Shown piece by piece: positions 1 to 9,332 of a DNA stretch of 64,000 nucleotides. The translations under genes were made by a program, and so were the position numbers. Every line of letters starts with the position of its first letter. Positions within the stretch are counted from its first letter, which is position 1. The stretch is from Acaryochloris sp. CCMEE 5410 (GTDB lineage: Bacteria; Cyanobacteriota; Cyanobacteriia; Thermosynechococcales; Thermosynechococcaceae). The notes beneath the pieces were generated by a model. That model saw nothing but the letters and a program-made list of their open reading frames with translations. It did no database searches and was not told the DNA's origin. The stretch spans positions 682,001 through 746,000 of the forward strand of contig NZ_AFEJ02000002.1 in the NCBI RefSeq assembly GCF_000238775.2. The letters run 5' to 3'.

Positions 1-1
1 A

Positions 2-550
2 GGGTTTGTTTGTGTTAGCCCTAAAGCGTGGCAGGCGTATGAAACGGCTCGGTTCCCCCGGTTTTATTTAGACCTCGGGAAATGCCGCACGGATGCAGCA
101 GCGAATACGACCCCGTTTACCCCACCTGTAAATTTGTTCTTTGCTTTGCAGGTGAGTTTAACCATGATGAAGGCAGAAGGGCTTTCGACTATGTTTGCTC
201 ATCAGCAGCGATTGATGCAGGCAACCCGAGCCGCCCTCCGCGCCCTGGACCTGCCTCTATTTATTCCAGATCCTTATGTGGCTAGCCCTGCTGTTACTGC
301 CATTGCCCCTGATCAGGTGGCGCCAGAAACACTTCGATTCAAATTACAGCAGCAATATGGAGTGGTGATTGCTGCAGGGCAAGACCATATGCGAGGTAAG
401 CTTGTCCGCATCGGCCACTTGGGTTATGTTTGCGATCGCAGTATCGTTACTACCATTGCCGCTATAGAAGCAGCCTTAAAAGATTTAGACTATCCATTTC
501 AGGTTGGGGCAGGTGTGGAGGCTGCTCACCGCGTCTTCAAAAGGAGTTAG
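2..550 (+). CDS. Class V aminotransferase (alanine/serine-glyoxylate type), C-terminal part
   Basis: The open frame enters from outside the window and reads through base 2 to a stop at 548-550, giving about 182 residues. The residues read as the C-terminal small domain of a PLP-dependent fold-type I, class V aminotransferase of the alanine/serine-glyoxylate type: a segment with RFYLDL, then TPFTPPVNLFFALQ, and a final region containing GVVIAAGQ and RIGHLG, all typical of that family. Members transfer the amino group from alanine or serine to glyoxylate in photorespiratory metabolism. The PLP lysine lies upstream of the window and cannot be checked. Some cyanobacterial annotations call this family soluble hydrogenase 42 kDa subunit, which is a historical misnomer. 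Confidence 0.85.
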   Translation, partial: GFVCVSPKAWQAYETARFPRFYLDLGKCRTDAAANTTPFTPPVNLFFALQVSLTMMKAEGLSTMFAHQQRLMQATRAALRALDLPLFIPDPYVASPAVTAIAPDQVAPETLRFKLQQQYGVVIAAGQDHMRGKLVRIGHLGYVCDRSIVTTIAAIEAALKDLDYPFQVGAGVEAAHRVFKRS

Positions 551-592
551 GATTTGCCTAACCCTATGTTTCAAATCCCTTAAATTTGCAAA

Positions 593-820
593 TTATGTTG
601 TTTCCAGCCAATCATAAATTTGATTGAGTTGATCCAAAGTAATCAAACCATATTGCCAGAGCACAATCGGCAACGGTCCTGGATCTTGCTCAAGGTGGCG
701 AAGGGCGAGACCAATAGAGTCGCTCGGCAATGCTAGCTCTTCCTGCAGAAAAGTCAGCAATCGCTTTTGCGATGCTGATTTCAAACCAGAAAAATCTTTT
801 GTAAACCGAGATACTGCCAT
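593..820 (-). CDS. DUF2949 family small protein
   Basis: This is a 75-residue soluble protein ending in a conserved block with LPIVLWQYGLITLDQLNQ, which I recognise as the DUF2949 family of small cyanobacterial proteins. No function is known to me. The N-terminus is basic (MAVSRFTKDF) and the body is predicted helical. It is convergent with the aminotransferase, with 42 bp between the stops, and it has a long empty region behind its start. The ATG is the only good start. Confidence 0.75.
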   Translation of the reverse strand: MAVSRFTKDFSGLKSASQKRLLTFLQEELALPSDSIGLALRHLEQDPGPLPIVLWQYGLITLDQLNQIYDWLETT

Positions 821-1653
821 TGTTACTAACTAAGAAACCGAGTTTTACCTATGAGAGGAGAGTATTAAAGCGTATTAATAAAGAATCCTACGGACTTAAA
901 CCAACTAGGTGAGAGTAGAGATAGTTTTTGACCTATTTCACTACCAAGAACCTTCTAGGACTCTTAACCAAATCGTGGTGTAACTAATATCAACTGACAT
1001 TGATTGAATTACAACCAAAAAGAGCTTTGCCTATGCGATGCCGCCGCAAAAGCCTCTAAAAAAAGAAGCTATTGGAATGGATGATATGAGGTTCTAAGAG
1101 CAAACCAGATAACTTGCGCTGCACTAGCTAAACATTGCAGAAAAAATTGCGAAAAGCCGATCAAACGCAACACAAAAAAACTTTCAATCGACAATTAGGC
1201 TTCCCCCGGACCCTAGGAAAAGAATTACTGCAAACTACCAATCAGTAGTTGAAATTTCAGTAAGTATTTCCAGTCGTATTGGGATAAGAGTGTAACACAA
1301 TCTTTAAAGATTGATCCAACTTCAATATTTATTTTTATAAAGTTCCTAGAAACTTAAAGATGCCGGTCAGATGGCTAAGTAAATACACTTAAAGGGTAGG
1401 CTTGGTAAACTTGTCCCACTAAGGGTTATAGAAGTATGGTCTAGCTCTATAAATCTGAGGTTTAGAAAGGGTTTTAGAAAAAATCAATGGGTGATGAGCA
1501 TCCGGAATCCGACGATGGAATTGTCTAGTTAATGTCATCTGTGGGGCAAAATAAGTTCATAATTTTGTGTAAGCTTAACCGGAAAGGCGATTTCTTTTCG
1601 CCTCACACTGCTTATCCAACTCCAATGATGATTCGTGTAGAGGCTGCAAATTG
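821..1653. other. 833-bp intergenic region, no gene seen
   Basis: No open frame of useful length, tRNA or repeat was found here. The composition is AT-rich with many stops in all frames. The only structure seen is a short perfect hairpin at 1585-1603 (AGGCGA, 7-base loop, TCGCCT), about 50 bp before the heme oxygenase start. It would lie in that gene's leader. A small RNA cannot be excluded by eye. Confidence 0.5.
1585..1603 (+). promoter_or_regulatory. Hairpin in probable ho1 leader
   Basis: A 6-bp perfect stem (AGGCGA / TCGCCT) with a T-rich 7-base loop lies 50 bp upstream of the heme oxygenase ATG. There is no run of T directly after it, so it is not a convincing terminator. A leader role for ho1 is only a suggestion. 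Confidence 0.25.
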
Positions 1654-2400
1654 ATGAGTGGTAAGTTGGCGACCCGGCTACGAGAAGGGACGAAACAATC
1701 TCATTCTTTGGCAGAAAATGCGGATTTCATCCAATGTTTTCTCAAAGGAGTGGTTGAGAAAACGTCTTATCGCCAACTATTGGGAAATTTTTACTTTGTC
1801 TATACTGCCCTAGAAGATCAGCTGACTCAGCATCAAAATCATCCACTTTTAAGTCAACTTTATTTTCCAGAGCTATATCGCCAGCAGAGTTTGGCGACAG
1901 ATCTCAGTTATTATTGGGGACCTCAGTGGCAAACGGCAATTACCCCTTCCGATGCTACCCAGCGTTATGTTGACAGAATTAATGATATTGCGATCGCAGA
2001 TCCAATCCTGCTAGTTGCCCATAGCTATACACGGTATCTTGGAGACCTTTCCGGAGGACAACTGCTTAAGAAGCTTGCCCAAAGAGGTATGAGTCTACCT
2101 CAAGGCCAAGGCATCGCTTTTTATGAATTTGACGATATCCAGACCCCCAAAGCCTTCAAAGTCACCTATCGACAGTCTCTGGATAGCTTGCATCTAGATG
2201 AAGCCACCATCACCCGCATCGTTGATGAAGCTAACCTAGCTTTTAAGCTCAATATGGAATTGTTCAAAGAAGTAGAAGGTAACTTGATTCAAGCCATTGG
2301 TCAGATGATCTTTAGTCATCTGACCCGCTCTCGTAGAAATCGGCAGTCTCCATGGCCTACCGAGTTGGGAGACCCCACTGCACTGCAACCCCAGGATTAA
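1654..2400 (+). CDS. ho1: Heme oxygenase (biliverdin-producing)
   Basis: This 248-residue soluble enzyme opens heme to biliverdin IX-alpha, CO and iron using ferredoxin, which is the first step to phycobilin chromophores. His17 in the KQSHSLAEN segment is the proximal heme ligand position. The distal helix motif LGDLSGGQ lies near residue 135, and the length is normal for HO-1. The ATG at 1654 is preferred over an in-frame TTG one codon earlier; an AGAGG lies about ten bases upstream. Its stop overlaps the stop of convergent mscL by sharing TTAA. Its product is the precursor of the bilin expected on the cyanobacteriochrome kinase at 23.0 kb, although ho1 serves the whole cell. Confidence 0.95.
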   Translation: MSGKLATRLREGTKQSHSLAENADFIQCFLKGVVEKTSYRQLLGNFYFVYTALEDQLTQHQNHPLLSQLYFPELYRQQSLATDLSYYWGPQWQTAITPSDATQRYVDRINDIAIADPILLVAHSYTRYLGDLSGGQLLKKLAQRGMSLPQGQGIAFYEFDDIQTPKAFKVTYRQSLDSLHLDEATITRIVDEANLAFKLNMELFKEVEGNLIQAIGQMIFSHLTRSRRNRQSPWPTELGDPTALQPQD

Positions 2401-2837
2401 CTGCGTTCTCGCAAGGTTTGATTAAGCTGATCGATGGAAGCGATCAAGCGCTCATTTGCCTCCAGAGCAGGATCGGGGGTAATTTCTTCCGCCATTTCTT
2501 GCTTGCGCTGCATTTTCTTCCGAGCTTGTTCAAAGGACCGGATTAACAGGAAAATTACAAAAGCAATCACAACGAAGTTTAGCACTGTCGCCAAAAATGA
2601 ACCGTATTTAATGCCGTTTATCGACAGCTTGGACAATTCATCCACCCCCGCTTTTTTCATGGCAGGATTTAATAGGGCTGGGGTAATAATATCCTCAACC
2701 AATGAGCCGATAATTTTGCCAAAGGCCCCGCCAATCACTACGGCAACCGCTAGGTCTACGACATTTCCTTGCATAAGGAAGTCGCCAAAGTCCTTGAGGA
2801 ATCCTCCGGCTTTTGCTCTACCATTTCTACTTGTCAT
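2397..2837 (-). CDS. mscL: Large-conductance mechanosensitive channel MscL
   Basis: This 146-residue inner-membrane protein forms a homopentameric pore that opens under membrane tension to release solutes on hypo-osmotic shock. The N-terminal amphipathic helix FLKDFGDFLMQGNVVDLAVAV with the pore-lining TM1 (VVIGGAFGKI) is diagnostic. TM2 is around residues 85-105 (FVVIAFVIFLLIR) and is followed by a charged cytoplasmic helix. The N-terminus is slightly longer than in E. coli (TSRNGRAKAGG). A purine-rich AAGGAGATATT sequence precedes the ATG. The gene is convergent with ho1 with a 3-4 bp overlap of stops. Confidence 0.95.
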   Translation of the reverse strand: MTSRNGRAKAGGFLKDFGDFLMQGNVVDLAVAVVIGGAFGKIIGSLVEDIITPALLNPAMKKAGVDELSKLSINGIKYGSFLATVLNFVVIAFVIFLLIRSFEQARKKMQRKQEMAEEITPDPALEANERLIASIDQLNQTLRERS

Positions 2838-3064
2838 TTTTATTAATATCTCCTTTATGCAGGGGACGATCCTAAACAGTTTTACTTAAAACAGCAATAT
2901 TCTATCATCAGAATTTTTTATTTTCAGTCTTAAAGTGGGTTGATCCAGCAAATTCGGTAGATAGTGGTTCTATATTGTGTCGCTTCCCTAGACCAGGAGC
3001 CAGGTACAATCTGTAGGTTTAAGTCAAATCAAAAAACTATACCTTGTTCACTTCAAGGGAGCCT

Positions 3065-3961
3065 ATGACACCAGACCCTGGGGCCTTTAACCATATTTCA
3101 GTCTTAAGCCATGAACTGATAGAAGGACTGATGCTGCGTGAGCATGGCGTGTACTTGGATGCCACCGTAGGTGGTGGCGGCCATAGCGCCATAATCTTGT
3201 CTCAATGTTCCCAGGCTCAGGTGATCGCCCTTGATCAAGATATTCAGGCCCTGGACGCCGCTCGGGATAAATTGCATGAGCATTGCGATCGCATCCAGTT
3301 TTGGCAAGGGAATTTTTCTACCTATCACCCCGGTGAACTTCGATTTGATGGCATTATTGCGGACTTAGGGGTCAGTTCTGCCCAGTTGGATCGGCCCGAG
3401 CGGGGTTTTAGTTTCCGTCATGACGCAGATCTAGATATGCGCATGGATCAGAGTCAGGCATTAACCGCTGCCGATGTCATCAACACCTATTCAGAGCGGG
3501 ATTTAGCCGACATCTTCTATCACTATGGTGAAGAACGGTTTTCTCGACGCATTGCCCGCAAAATTGTCTCCAAACGTCCCCTGCGTACAACCTCTGATTT
3601 AGCCCAGGTGGTGGCGTCTTCCCTACCTTCTGCCAAAGGGCGTCGCCGTCGACTTCACCCAGCAACCCGAGTCTTTCAAGCCCTGCGAATTGCTGTTAAT
3701 CAAGAATTGCAGGTTCTTGAAAAATTTATTGAGATTGCGCCTACCTGGCTCAAACCAGGAGGCAGAATTGGCATTATTAGTTTCCATAGCTTGGAAGATC
3801 GAATTGTCAAAATCCACTTCCGCCAGAATCCCCTACTACAGGTAGTCACCAAAAAACCGATTGTTGCTTCCGAACAAGAGAAAAAAGGAAACAGTCGCTC
3901 TCGCTCCGCTAAGCTACGGTTTGCCGAACGGGTTCCTTGGGCAGATGAAGCTGAACCGTAA
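3065..3961 (+). CDS. rsmH: 16S rRNA m4C1402 methyltransferase RsmH (MraW)
   Basis: The 298-residue enzyme N4-methylates C1402 of 16S rRNA using S-adenosylmethionine. The motif I region [10 protein letters not shown], the LDQD acidic turn, and the family blocks [36 protein letters not shown] and [18 protein letters not shown] are all present. A TTG 21 bp upstream is also in frame, but AAGGGAG ends three bases before the ATG at 3065, so the ATG is chosen. The gene heads the rsmH - FtsL-like - ftsI group, as in the division/cell-wall clusters of other bacteria. Confidence 0.95.
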   Translation: MTPDPGAFNHISVLSHELIEGLMLREHGVYLDATVGGGGHSAIILSQCSQAQVIALDQDIQALDAARDKLHEHCDRIQFWQGNFSTYHPGELRFDGIIADLGVSSAQLDRPERGFSFRHDADLDMRMDQSQALTAADVINTYSERDLADIFYHYGEERFSRRIARKIVSKRPLRTTSDLAQVVASSLPSAKGRRRRLHPATRVFQALRIAVNQELQVLEKFIEIAPTWLKPGGRIGIISFHSLEDRIVKIHFRQNPLLQVVTKKPIVASEQEKKGNSRSRSAKLRFAERVPWADEAEP

Positions 3962-3976
3962 CTGATGCAATAACGC

Positions 3977-3999
3977 CTGGTTTTGCAACCAGTATTTTT
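3977..3999 (+). terminator. Weak hairpin with T-run after rsmH
   Basis: CTGGTT, a 4-base loop and AACCAG form a 6-bp stem followed by TATTTTTAG, 16 bp after the rsmH stop. It resembles a weak intrinsic terminator. The 200 bp before the next gene may therefore contain a second promoter for the FtsL-like gene and ftsI. Confidence 0.45.
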
Positions 4000-4198
4000 A
4001 GTTTTTGCCAAGGATAAACTAAGCGCCCTATTTATAGGAAACAGTGCATCCATACAAATCTATGAACAAAAGATAAGTATTCTGGAAACAATTATGAATT
4101 TATGCATTTATAATGCATGAGGCAACCACTGAAAATTGCCACAAAACAAAGTTTCCGAACCCATTACCAGGTGATTTCCTGGGCTTGAGGAGTTGAGT

Positions 4199-4708
4199 AT
4201 GGCCGTCGCTAGCCGATCTAAAGTTGTTCCTGTTCGATCGAAAAAGGCTGCCCTGTCAGCTCGCTCCCATCCTCCTCAGGGACGCCGAAAAACGAGGACT
4301 CCGTCTCGGCAAGAACAGCCCTTAGATCTCCTTGATTCCCGTTCACCCCAATTTCCCAATTGGCTCATACTATTGATGGTGTTTCGAAAGCTATCAACCC
4401 CAATTTTGATGGTGACAGTCCTGGGAATTTTGCCCCTCTATGCTTGGCGAGTCAATACGCAACAATCTTGGGGAGATCAATATACCAAACTAGAGAAACT
4501 ACAGCGTGATCAGCGCCATTGGATCACCCGCAATGAAGAGCGCAAATTCCAAATTTCTGAAAATTTAGAAAACAATCCAGCGGGCTTTGTCCCCAAAAGT
4601 TCTAAGACGACCGTGTTTTTTAAGCCAGCCCCGGCACGTCCGGTTCAGCCTGCCCCTTCTCAGGGAAATGGCATCACCCATATTGATGTTGCTCCGATTG
4701 GTTATTAA
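4199..4708 (+). CDS. FtsL-like bitopic division protein
   Basis: This is a 169-residue protein with a basic cytoplasmic N-terminus (residues 1-55), one membrane span around 58-85 (WLILLMVFRK then PILMVTVLGILPLYAW), and a short coiled region (YTKLEKLQRDQRHWITRNEERKF) with a Pro-rich tail. That topology, and the place between rsmH and ftsI, is what FtsL has in other bacteria, where it joins FtsB and FtsQ and activates the FtsWI synthase. Sequence similarity to FtsL is too low to judge by eye, so the call rests on position and topology. GAGGAG six bases before the ATG at 4199 decides the start over the TTG at 4193. ftsI begins 21 bp after its stop. Confidence 0.6.
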   Translation: MAVASRSKVVPVRSKKAALSARSHPPQGRRKTRTPSRQEQPLDLLDSRSPQFPNWLILLMVFRKLSTPILMVTVLGILPLYAWRVNTQQSWGDQYTKLEKLQRDQRHWITRNEERKFQISENLENNPAGFVPKSSKTTVFFKPAPARPVQPAPSQGNGITHIDVAPIGY

Positions 4709-4729
4709 GTCCAACTTCTTTGCAAGTCT

Positions 4730-6538
4730 ATGCCCACTCCCTCTTACCCCGTCCAAGATCGTCGGGCCGCAATTAAAGCCCGAATCCGAACGAAGCAGCC
4801 CCATCGAGTTCCAAATCAGCGTTTACGCTTATTTCTAGTTTGGTTGGTGGTATTCGGAGGTATTGTGGGCCTGTTGGCCCGTTTAGTCTATTTGCAAGTC
4901 AGTGCGGCCCCGTTTCTCCGAACAAAAGCTCAAGATCAGCAGTTGGGCAATCTACCTGAACGAACCTTTCGCTATCCAATCGTCGATAGCCAGGGGAATC
5001 TACTCGCCAAGGATGAACCTGTCTTTCGTCTATTTGCTCATCCCTTTTTATTCCAAAAACAGCCAGATGAAATCGCGAAGGCCCTAGCCCCGGTCCTTGA
5101 CCGCTCCTCCGATTCTCTAATTGAGCTATTTAAAACTGGAGAGAGTGGGATTCCCATTGGGTATCGCCTGTCGGAAACCGAAGCGGAAAAAATCAATAAT
5201 CTCTATTTAGATGGTTTAGAAATTACTCGGGAATGGCAACGGGTCTATCCCCAATCAGGACTAACGTCGGGGCTGGTTGGATATGTCAACACCGAAAATC
5301 AGGGACAATCTGGCATTGAATATAGCCAGCAGCCTCTCTTGAAGGGAGATCCGATTCCTTTGCTCGTCGCAAGGGATGGCCAGGGCAAGCTCTTACCGGA
5401 TCGATTTCCCTTAGAACCCCTGAATGCCAATGATCTGACCCTGAAATTGACCCTAGATACTCGACTGCAGCGGTCGGCACGACAAGCCCTTCATCAAACA
5501 ATGGCAAAGTTCCGGGCAAAACGAGGCTCCGTCATTGTGATGGATGTTGAGGATGGCTCTCTCAAAGCTTTGGCTTCGGAACCCTCCTTTAATCCCCAGC
5601 GTTATTTTGAAGCGAATACCGAGCTGTTTAAAAACTGGGCTATTTCGGATCTCTATGAGCCAGGGTCGACCTTTAAGCCGATCAATATTGCGATCGCATT
5701 AGAATCCAATGCCATCAAAGCCGACAGTGTTTTCCATGATGGCGGTCAAATTACCGTAGGGGGCTGGCCAATTAATAATGCCGACAACTCAGGTCACGGC
5801 AACCTTTCCATTACTGGCATCTTGGAATATTCCAGCAACGTGGGCATGGTTCATGTCATGCAGCGGATGGATCGATCGGCTTACTACAACTACCTCAAGA
5901 AAATTGGGATTGGCCAAATTACGGGTACTGATCTTCCCTTTGAAACCCCTGGTCAGTTTAAGGATAAGCAGCAGTTTTTGGACTATCCCATTGAAGCGGC
6001 AACCGCAGCTTTCGGCCAAGGATTTTCGGTGACGCCTCTGCAAATGGCGCAGCTCCATGCCGCCATTGCCAATGGGGGCGAGCTAGTAACTCCCCATGTG
6101 GTCGATGGTCTGTATAACCCTGCTGGCAAGAAAACCAAGGGTTTAAATCTCATTCAACCCCGACGCATCTTTTCGGAAAATACAGCCGCCAAAGTTCGGA
6201 CCATGATGGGCAGCGTCGTTCAAAACGGAACGGGTAAACCCGCCAAAATTCCTGGCTACCGCTTAGGGGGTAAAACAGGAACAGCCCAAAAAGCAGATAG
6301 TGGTACCTATAGCAATGCCCGCATTACTAGCTTTGTGGCATCCTTCCCTTTAGAGTCCCCTAAATATGTGGTATTAGCCGTAGTGGATGAACCGCAAGGG
6401 GGCAATGCTTATGGCTCTACGGTTGCCGCTCCGGTTGTGAAGTCAGTGTTGGAAACTTTGATTAGCGTTGAGGGCATTCCTCCCAGTCATCCTGCTGAAT
6501 TAAAGGCAAAGCCTAAAGCATCTCGCCCAGGCGGATGA
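4730..6538 (+). CDS. ftsI: Septal peptidoglycan transpeptidase FtsI (PBP3, class B PBP)
   Basis: This 602-residue division-specific D,D-transpeptidase cross-links septal peptidoglycan. The order is a cytoplasmic N-terminus, one TM anchor at about 34-55 (LFLVWLVVFGGIVGLLARL), a dimerisation/pedestal region to about 230, then the transpeptidase domain. The catalytic motifs are visible: S313-x-x-K (STFK in EPGSTFKP), the SSN triad at 368-370, and the KTGTAQ motif near residue 515. The C-terminus (ELKAKPKASRPGG) is a short basic tail. It is co-directional with and 21 bp after the FtsL-like gene and probably shares its transcript. No cell-division gene follows it; ftsQ and ftsZ are elsewhere in the window. 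Confidence 0.93.
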   Translation: MPTPSYPVQDRRAAIKARIRTKQPHRVPNQRLRLFLVWLVVFGGIVGLLARLVYLQVSAAPFLRTKAQDQQLGNLPERTFRYPIVDSQGNLLAKDEPVFRLFAHPFLFQKQPDEIAKALAPVLDRSSDSLIELFKTGESGIPIGYRLSETEAEKINNLYLDGLEITREWQRVYPQSGLTSGLVGYVNTENQGQSGIEYSQQPLLKGDPIPLLVARDGQGKLLPDRFPLEPLNANDLTLKLTLDTRLQRSARQALHQTMAKFRAKRGSVIVMDVEDGSLKALASEPSFNPQRYFEANTELFKNWAISDLYEPGSTFKPINIAIALESNAIKADSVFHDGGQITVGGWPINNADNSGHGNLSITGILEYSSNVGMVHVMQRMDRSAYYNYLKKIGIGQITGTDLPFETPGQFKDKQQFLDYPIEAATAAFGQGFSVTPLQMAQLHAAIANGGELVTPHVVDGLYNPAGKKTKGLNLIQPRRIFSENTAAKVRTMMGSVVQNGTGKPAKIPGYRLGGKTGTAQKADSGTYSNARITSFVASFPLESPKYVVLAVVDEPQGGNAYGSTVAAPVVKSVLETLISVEGIPPSHPAELKAKPKASRPGG

Positions 6539-6728
6539 AGGGCTTTCCTGTTCATTCCTACCTGACTAAGGGACCACCGAGAATTGAGTTAGGAATTGTG
6601 CAGAGACCAAACCAGTGAACAGTCGTCTTGTTCAGTGAGGAAACTGCTCATTTTAACTGTCTTGCAACAGCATCACCCTACGCAAGGGTTGGCATCTTAA
6701 TTTGAAGTGTTTGGGCACTAGTAAAGCG

Positions 6729-7172
6729 TTAGGGGAGAAACCGCTTTTGCTCAACTTCACTGGGCATTCGGCAGGTAGCTCGTCGTCCAAAGAGTCGATA
6801 GCGATTGCGGGCAATGAAACGATAGATGCGATCGCGAATAGGTCTCGGCATGACACCAATGGCAGTAAAGACGGACCAAACGCCACCCAAACGGTTACAG
6901 ACTTGAATAAACGCATCAGACTGATCGTATAGATGATGCTCGTCCCGATAGTAAATCGACCAAGCCTCCCGATCTAGGGGTAATGGGGGCAAATACTGTC
7001 TGGCTGTTTGACCTTGTAAAGGAGCAATTAGGATAGTTCCCTGTGGATCGACTTTTAGCAGGATGTCCACAAAGCCATTACACATCACACATTCCCCATC
7101 AAAAAACACGATGGGCTGCTGCGTGGAGACCGTCTGGCTGGCTATCTGATTTGAAAGTCGTGGTGTCGCCAT
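6729..7172 (-). CDS. DCC-family (DUF393) thiol-disulfide oxidoreductase-like protein
   Basis: The 147-residue protein carries the family-defining DxxCxxC at D25, C28 and C31 (FFDGECVMCNG), followed by the expected IAPLQGQTA and a late region with YRFIARNRYRLFGRR. DCC proteins are predicted thioredoxin-fold redox proteins; the substrate is unknown. There is no signal peptide, so a cytosolic site is likely. It sits alone, convergent with ftsI and divergent from the gene at 7319, and shows no functional link to either. Confidence 0.85.
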   Translation of the reverse strand: MATPRLSNQIASQTVSTQQPIVFFDGECVMCNGFVDILLKVDPQGTILIAPLQGQTARQYLPPLPLDREAWSIYYRDEHHLYDQSDAFIQVCNRLGGVWSVFTAIGVMPRPIRDRIYRFIARNRYRLFGRRATCRMPSEVEQKRFLP

Positions 7173-7318
7173 GCCATTGCTCTAAGAACCTATTTTGAAT
7201 CTAACATGGCTGCTTTGGCATTAGCATAGGGCTGTCTTGCGGGGCTCGGACATATCCTTTAGCAGGAACGGCAGCTTTCGAGGTAGGATCTGCAAGTTAC
7301 ATCTATGCTAGTTGAACA

Positions 7319-7654
7319 ATGGCTGAGCGACCGATTAAAAAGTCTGAATTAGAAAAGCGTGCCCAGGCTGAAGGCCAAACAGGCGATGACAAAAACCGTA
7401 ACCAGAAGGGCCGCAAGGGTGGACGAGGTAAAGGTCGAAACAACAAAGATAGAGATAGGAAAAAGCCTGCTGTTCCCCTAGCATTGATGCGGGGTCCCAA
7501 GCCATCCGCCAAGGTGGAAGAGCCTGAGCCCGCCCCTGAAGAAGCAGTTGCAGAAACCACCCCAGAAGGTGAAGAAGCCGTAGCTGAGGCAGCCGATGCA
7601 GCCGAAACGGACTCAGCCGAAGCTAGCGAAGCAGATCCCGCGCCTGAAAATTAA
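7319..7654 (+). CDS. Small low-complexity protein, basic N-half and acidic C-half
   Basis: I do not recognise a named family for this 111-residue protein. Residues 1-52 are strongly basic (repeated KGRKGGRGKGRNNKDRDRKK-like composition), there is a hydrophobic island PLALMRGPKP in the middle, and residues 60-111 are rich in Glu and Ala. The split charge suggests a disordered protein that could bind nucleic acid, in the way ribosome- or RNA-associated low-complexity proteins do, but this is inference only. The ATG is plausible. A strong hairpin follows the stop. Confidence 0.6.
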   Translation: MAERPIKKSELEKRAQAEGQTGDDKNRNQKGRKGGRGKGRNNKDRDRKKPAVPLALMRGPKPSAKVEEPEPAPEEAVAETTPEGEEAVAEAADAAETDSAEASEADPAPEN

Positions 7655-7658
7655 CGAT

Positions 7659-7699
7659 TAGCCTCAACATAAATTCTGAGAGAAATTATGCTGAGGCTA
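7659..7699. terminator. Bidirectional terminator hairpin
   Basis: Two 17-base arms at 7659-7675 and 7683-7699 pair almost perfectly (starting TAGCCTCA, with a single A/G difference and one shifted pair) around a 7-base loop. It lies between the convergent genes ending at 7654 and 7713 and can serve both. Confidence 0.8.
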
Positions 7700-7712
7700 G
7701 ATTCTTGGCAGA

Positions 7713-9203
7713 TTAAGAAGACACGGGTTGAGGAATCGTGATATCAATCGGTGTCACCGTTTTTCCTAAGTCTTCTAATGGGGGTTGAATCGCTGAGCGG
7801 TTCCCCACGACTAAAGTGACAATCTGATCAGGCTGCAGATATTTCTTCGCTGCAGCCTGAACTTTTTCAGCCGTCATGGTTTTGACTGCCCGCTGATATT
7901 GGAAGATAAAATCATCGGGATAACCAAAGTACTCATATCGCATTAAACGAGACAAGGTTTGGCCTGGATCCTGAAAGTTAAAAACAAAAGAGTTGAGAAT
8001 TGAATCCTTGGCTTGTTGAAGTTCATCCGCCGATAAGGGGGCTTCACGGACCTTTTTCAGTTCACCCAACACCGCATTAATAAATGGCACGGTGGCTTCT
8101 GAACGCGTCTGCCCCCCAGAAATAAATAACCCTGGATAATCGTAACGAGCGCTCCATACTGCATAAACGGAATAGGCCAATCCCTGGCGAGATCGGACTT
8201 CGTTAAATAACCGTCCCCCAAAGCTGTTGAGGGCTTCATTCATCACTAGTAAGGAGAAAATATCAGGACTATCAAACTTCCCTCCCAAATGACCGATTTG
8301 GACATTGCTTTGGGAGAGTTGAGGTTGATCGACGATAAATGTCTCCCCAGCTTTGAGTTGCTCTGCTCCCGGTGCTGGTGGCATTTCATCCCGCTCGGGT
8401 ATGGCGGGCCAATCGCCAAATTCCTGTTTGATCCGCTGAGTCATAGCGGCAGGATCGAAGTCTCCCACAATGCCTAAAATCATGCAGTTGGGATGGAAGT
8501 TCTGTTGGTAAAAGGATTCGACATCGGCTTGGGTGATATTGTCGAGAGTTTGATATTCCTGGGTGCGGGCATAGGGGCTGTCTCCCCCATAAATCAGTTT
8601 TTTAAATTCTCGGCCTGTAATGTCGTCAGGGTCATCGTTACGACGAGCAATGTTTCCTCGACGCTGAGTCTTGGCTAAAACGAGCTTGTCCTCTTCGAAC
8701 GCCGGTTCGCGAATGACTTCCGAAAACAAACCAAAGACGGTATCTAAGTCTTCACTCAAGGCGGCGAAGGATGCACTGCCTGAAGCGGTACTAATCCCTG
8801 TCTCTACGGATGCGGCCCGTTGCTCTAGCATTTGGTTAAGCTGATCAGAAGGATGCGTTTTGGTGCCGCCCGTCCGCATCACGGTGCCAACAATATCCGC
8901 TAAACCTACTTTTTCGGCAGGCTCAAGCCGTGACCCTGTCCGCATACGAGCAATACCGTTGACCAAAGGCAGCTCATGATTTTCCATCAAATACACGGTC
9001 AAACCGTTATCCAGTTGGAATCGACTATATTCTGGGATGGTTACTTCAGGGAGGGGTGGAAATTCTAAGTCTGTATAGTGTTTAGCGGTGGCCGCCGTAC
9101 CCGGACGAATCGAACCGATGACTAGCAAGAGGGGAATAACCGCGAAGGCAATTAACCGCTGTAGGGTTTTACGTAGAAATCGGTTGCGGTGGGCGTTGGG
9201 CAT
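7713..9203 (-). CDS. M16-family peptidase-like protein lacking the zinc motif
   Basis: The 496-residue protein has an N-terminal signal segment (LIAFAVIPLLLVIGSIRPGTAATA), so export to the periplasm or membrane is likely. Two M16 half-domains follow: the first begins YSRFQLDNGLTVYLMENHELPLV and the second contains the typical GGRLFNEVRSRQGLAYSVYA block. Where active M16B enzymes have HxxEH, this protein reads LADIVGTVM, so no zinc ligands are present. In the family such inactive subunits pair with a catalytic partner, forming the second half of the chamber. No catalytic partner is adjacent here. It may therefore act with one encoded elsewhere, or serve a non-catalytic role. Confidence 0.85.
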   Translation of the reverse strand: MPNAHRNRFLRKTLQRLIAFAVIPLLLVIGSIRPGTAATAKHYTDLEFPPLPEVTIPEYSRFQLDNGLTVYLMENHELPLVNGIARMRTGSRLEPAEKVGLADIVGTVMRTGGTKTHPSDQLNQMLEQRAASVETGISTASGSASFAALSEDLDTVFGLFSEVIREPAFEEDKLVLAKTQRRGNIARRNDDPDDITGREFKKLIYGGDSPYARTQEYQTLDNITQADVESFYQQNFHPNCMILGIVGDFDPAAMTQRIKQEFGDWPAIPERDEMPPAPGAEQLKAGETFIVDQPQLSQSNVQIGHLGGKFDSPDIFSLLVMNEALNSFGGRLFNEVRSRQGLAYSVYAVWSARYDYPGLFISGGQTRSEATVPFINAVLGELKKVREAPLSADELQQAKDSILNSFVFNFQDPGQTLSRLMRYEYFGYPDDFIFQYQRAVKTMTAEKVQAAAKKYLQPDQIVTLVVGNRSAIQPPLEDLGKTVTPIDITIPQPVSS

Positions 9204-9332
9204 GGTTAACGTGCTTTTCCTATGAACAGCTCATCTCTAACAGATTAGCCTAAACTTTTACGAGGCGAGGGGTGAATTTATATCCTTTTGACCTGCTTTA
9301 CAATTAAAAGTGCCCCTACCGTTGTCTGGCCC

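Noticed and set aside
2434-2889. Open frame of 151 codons antisense to mscL
   Set aside because: It is the mirror of mscL coding constraint and matches no protein pattern.
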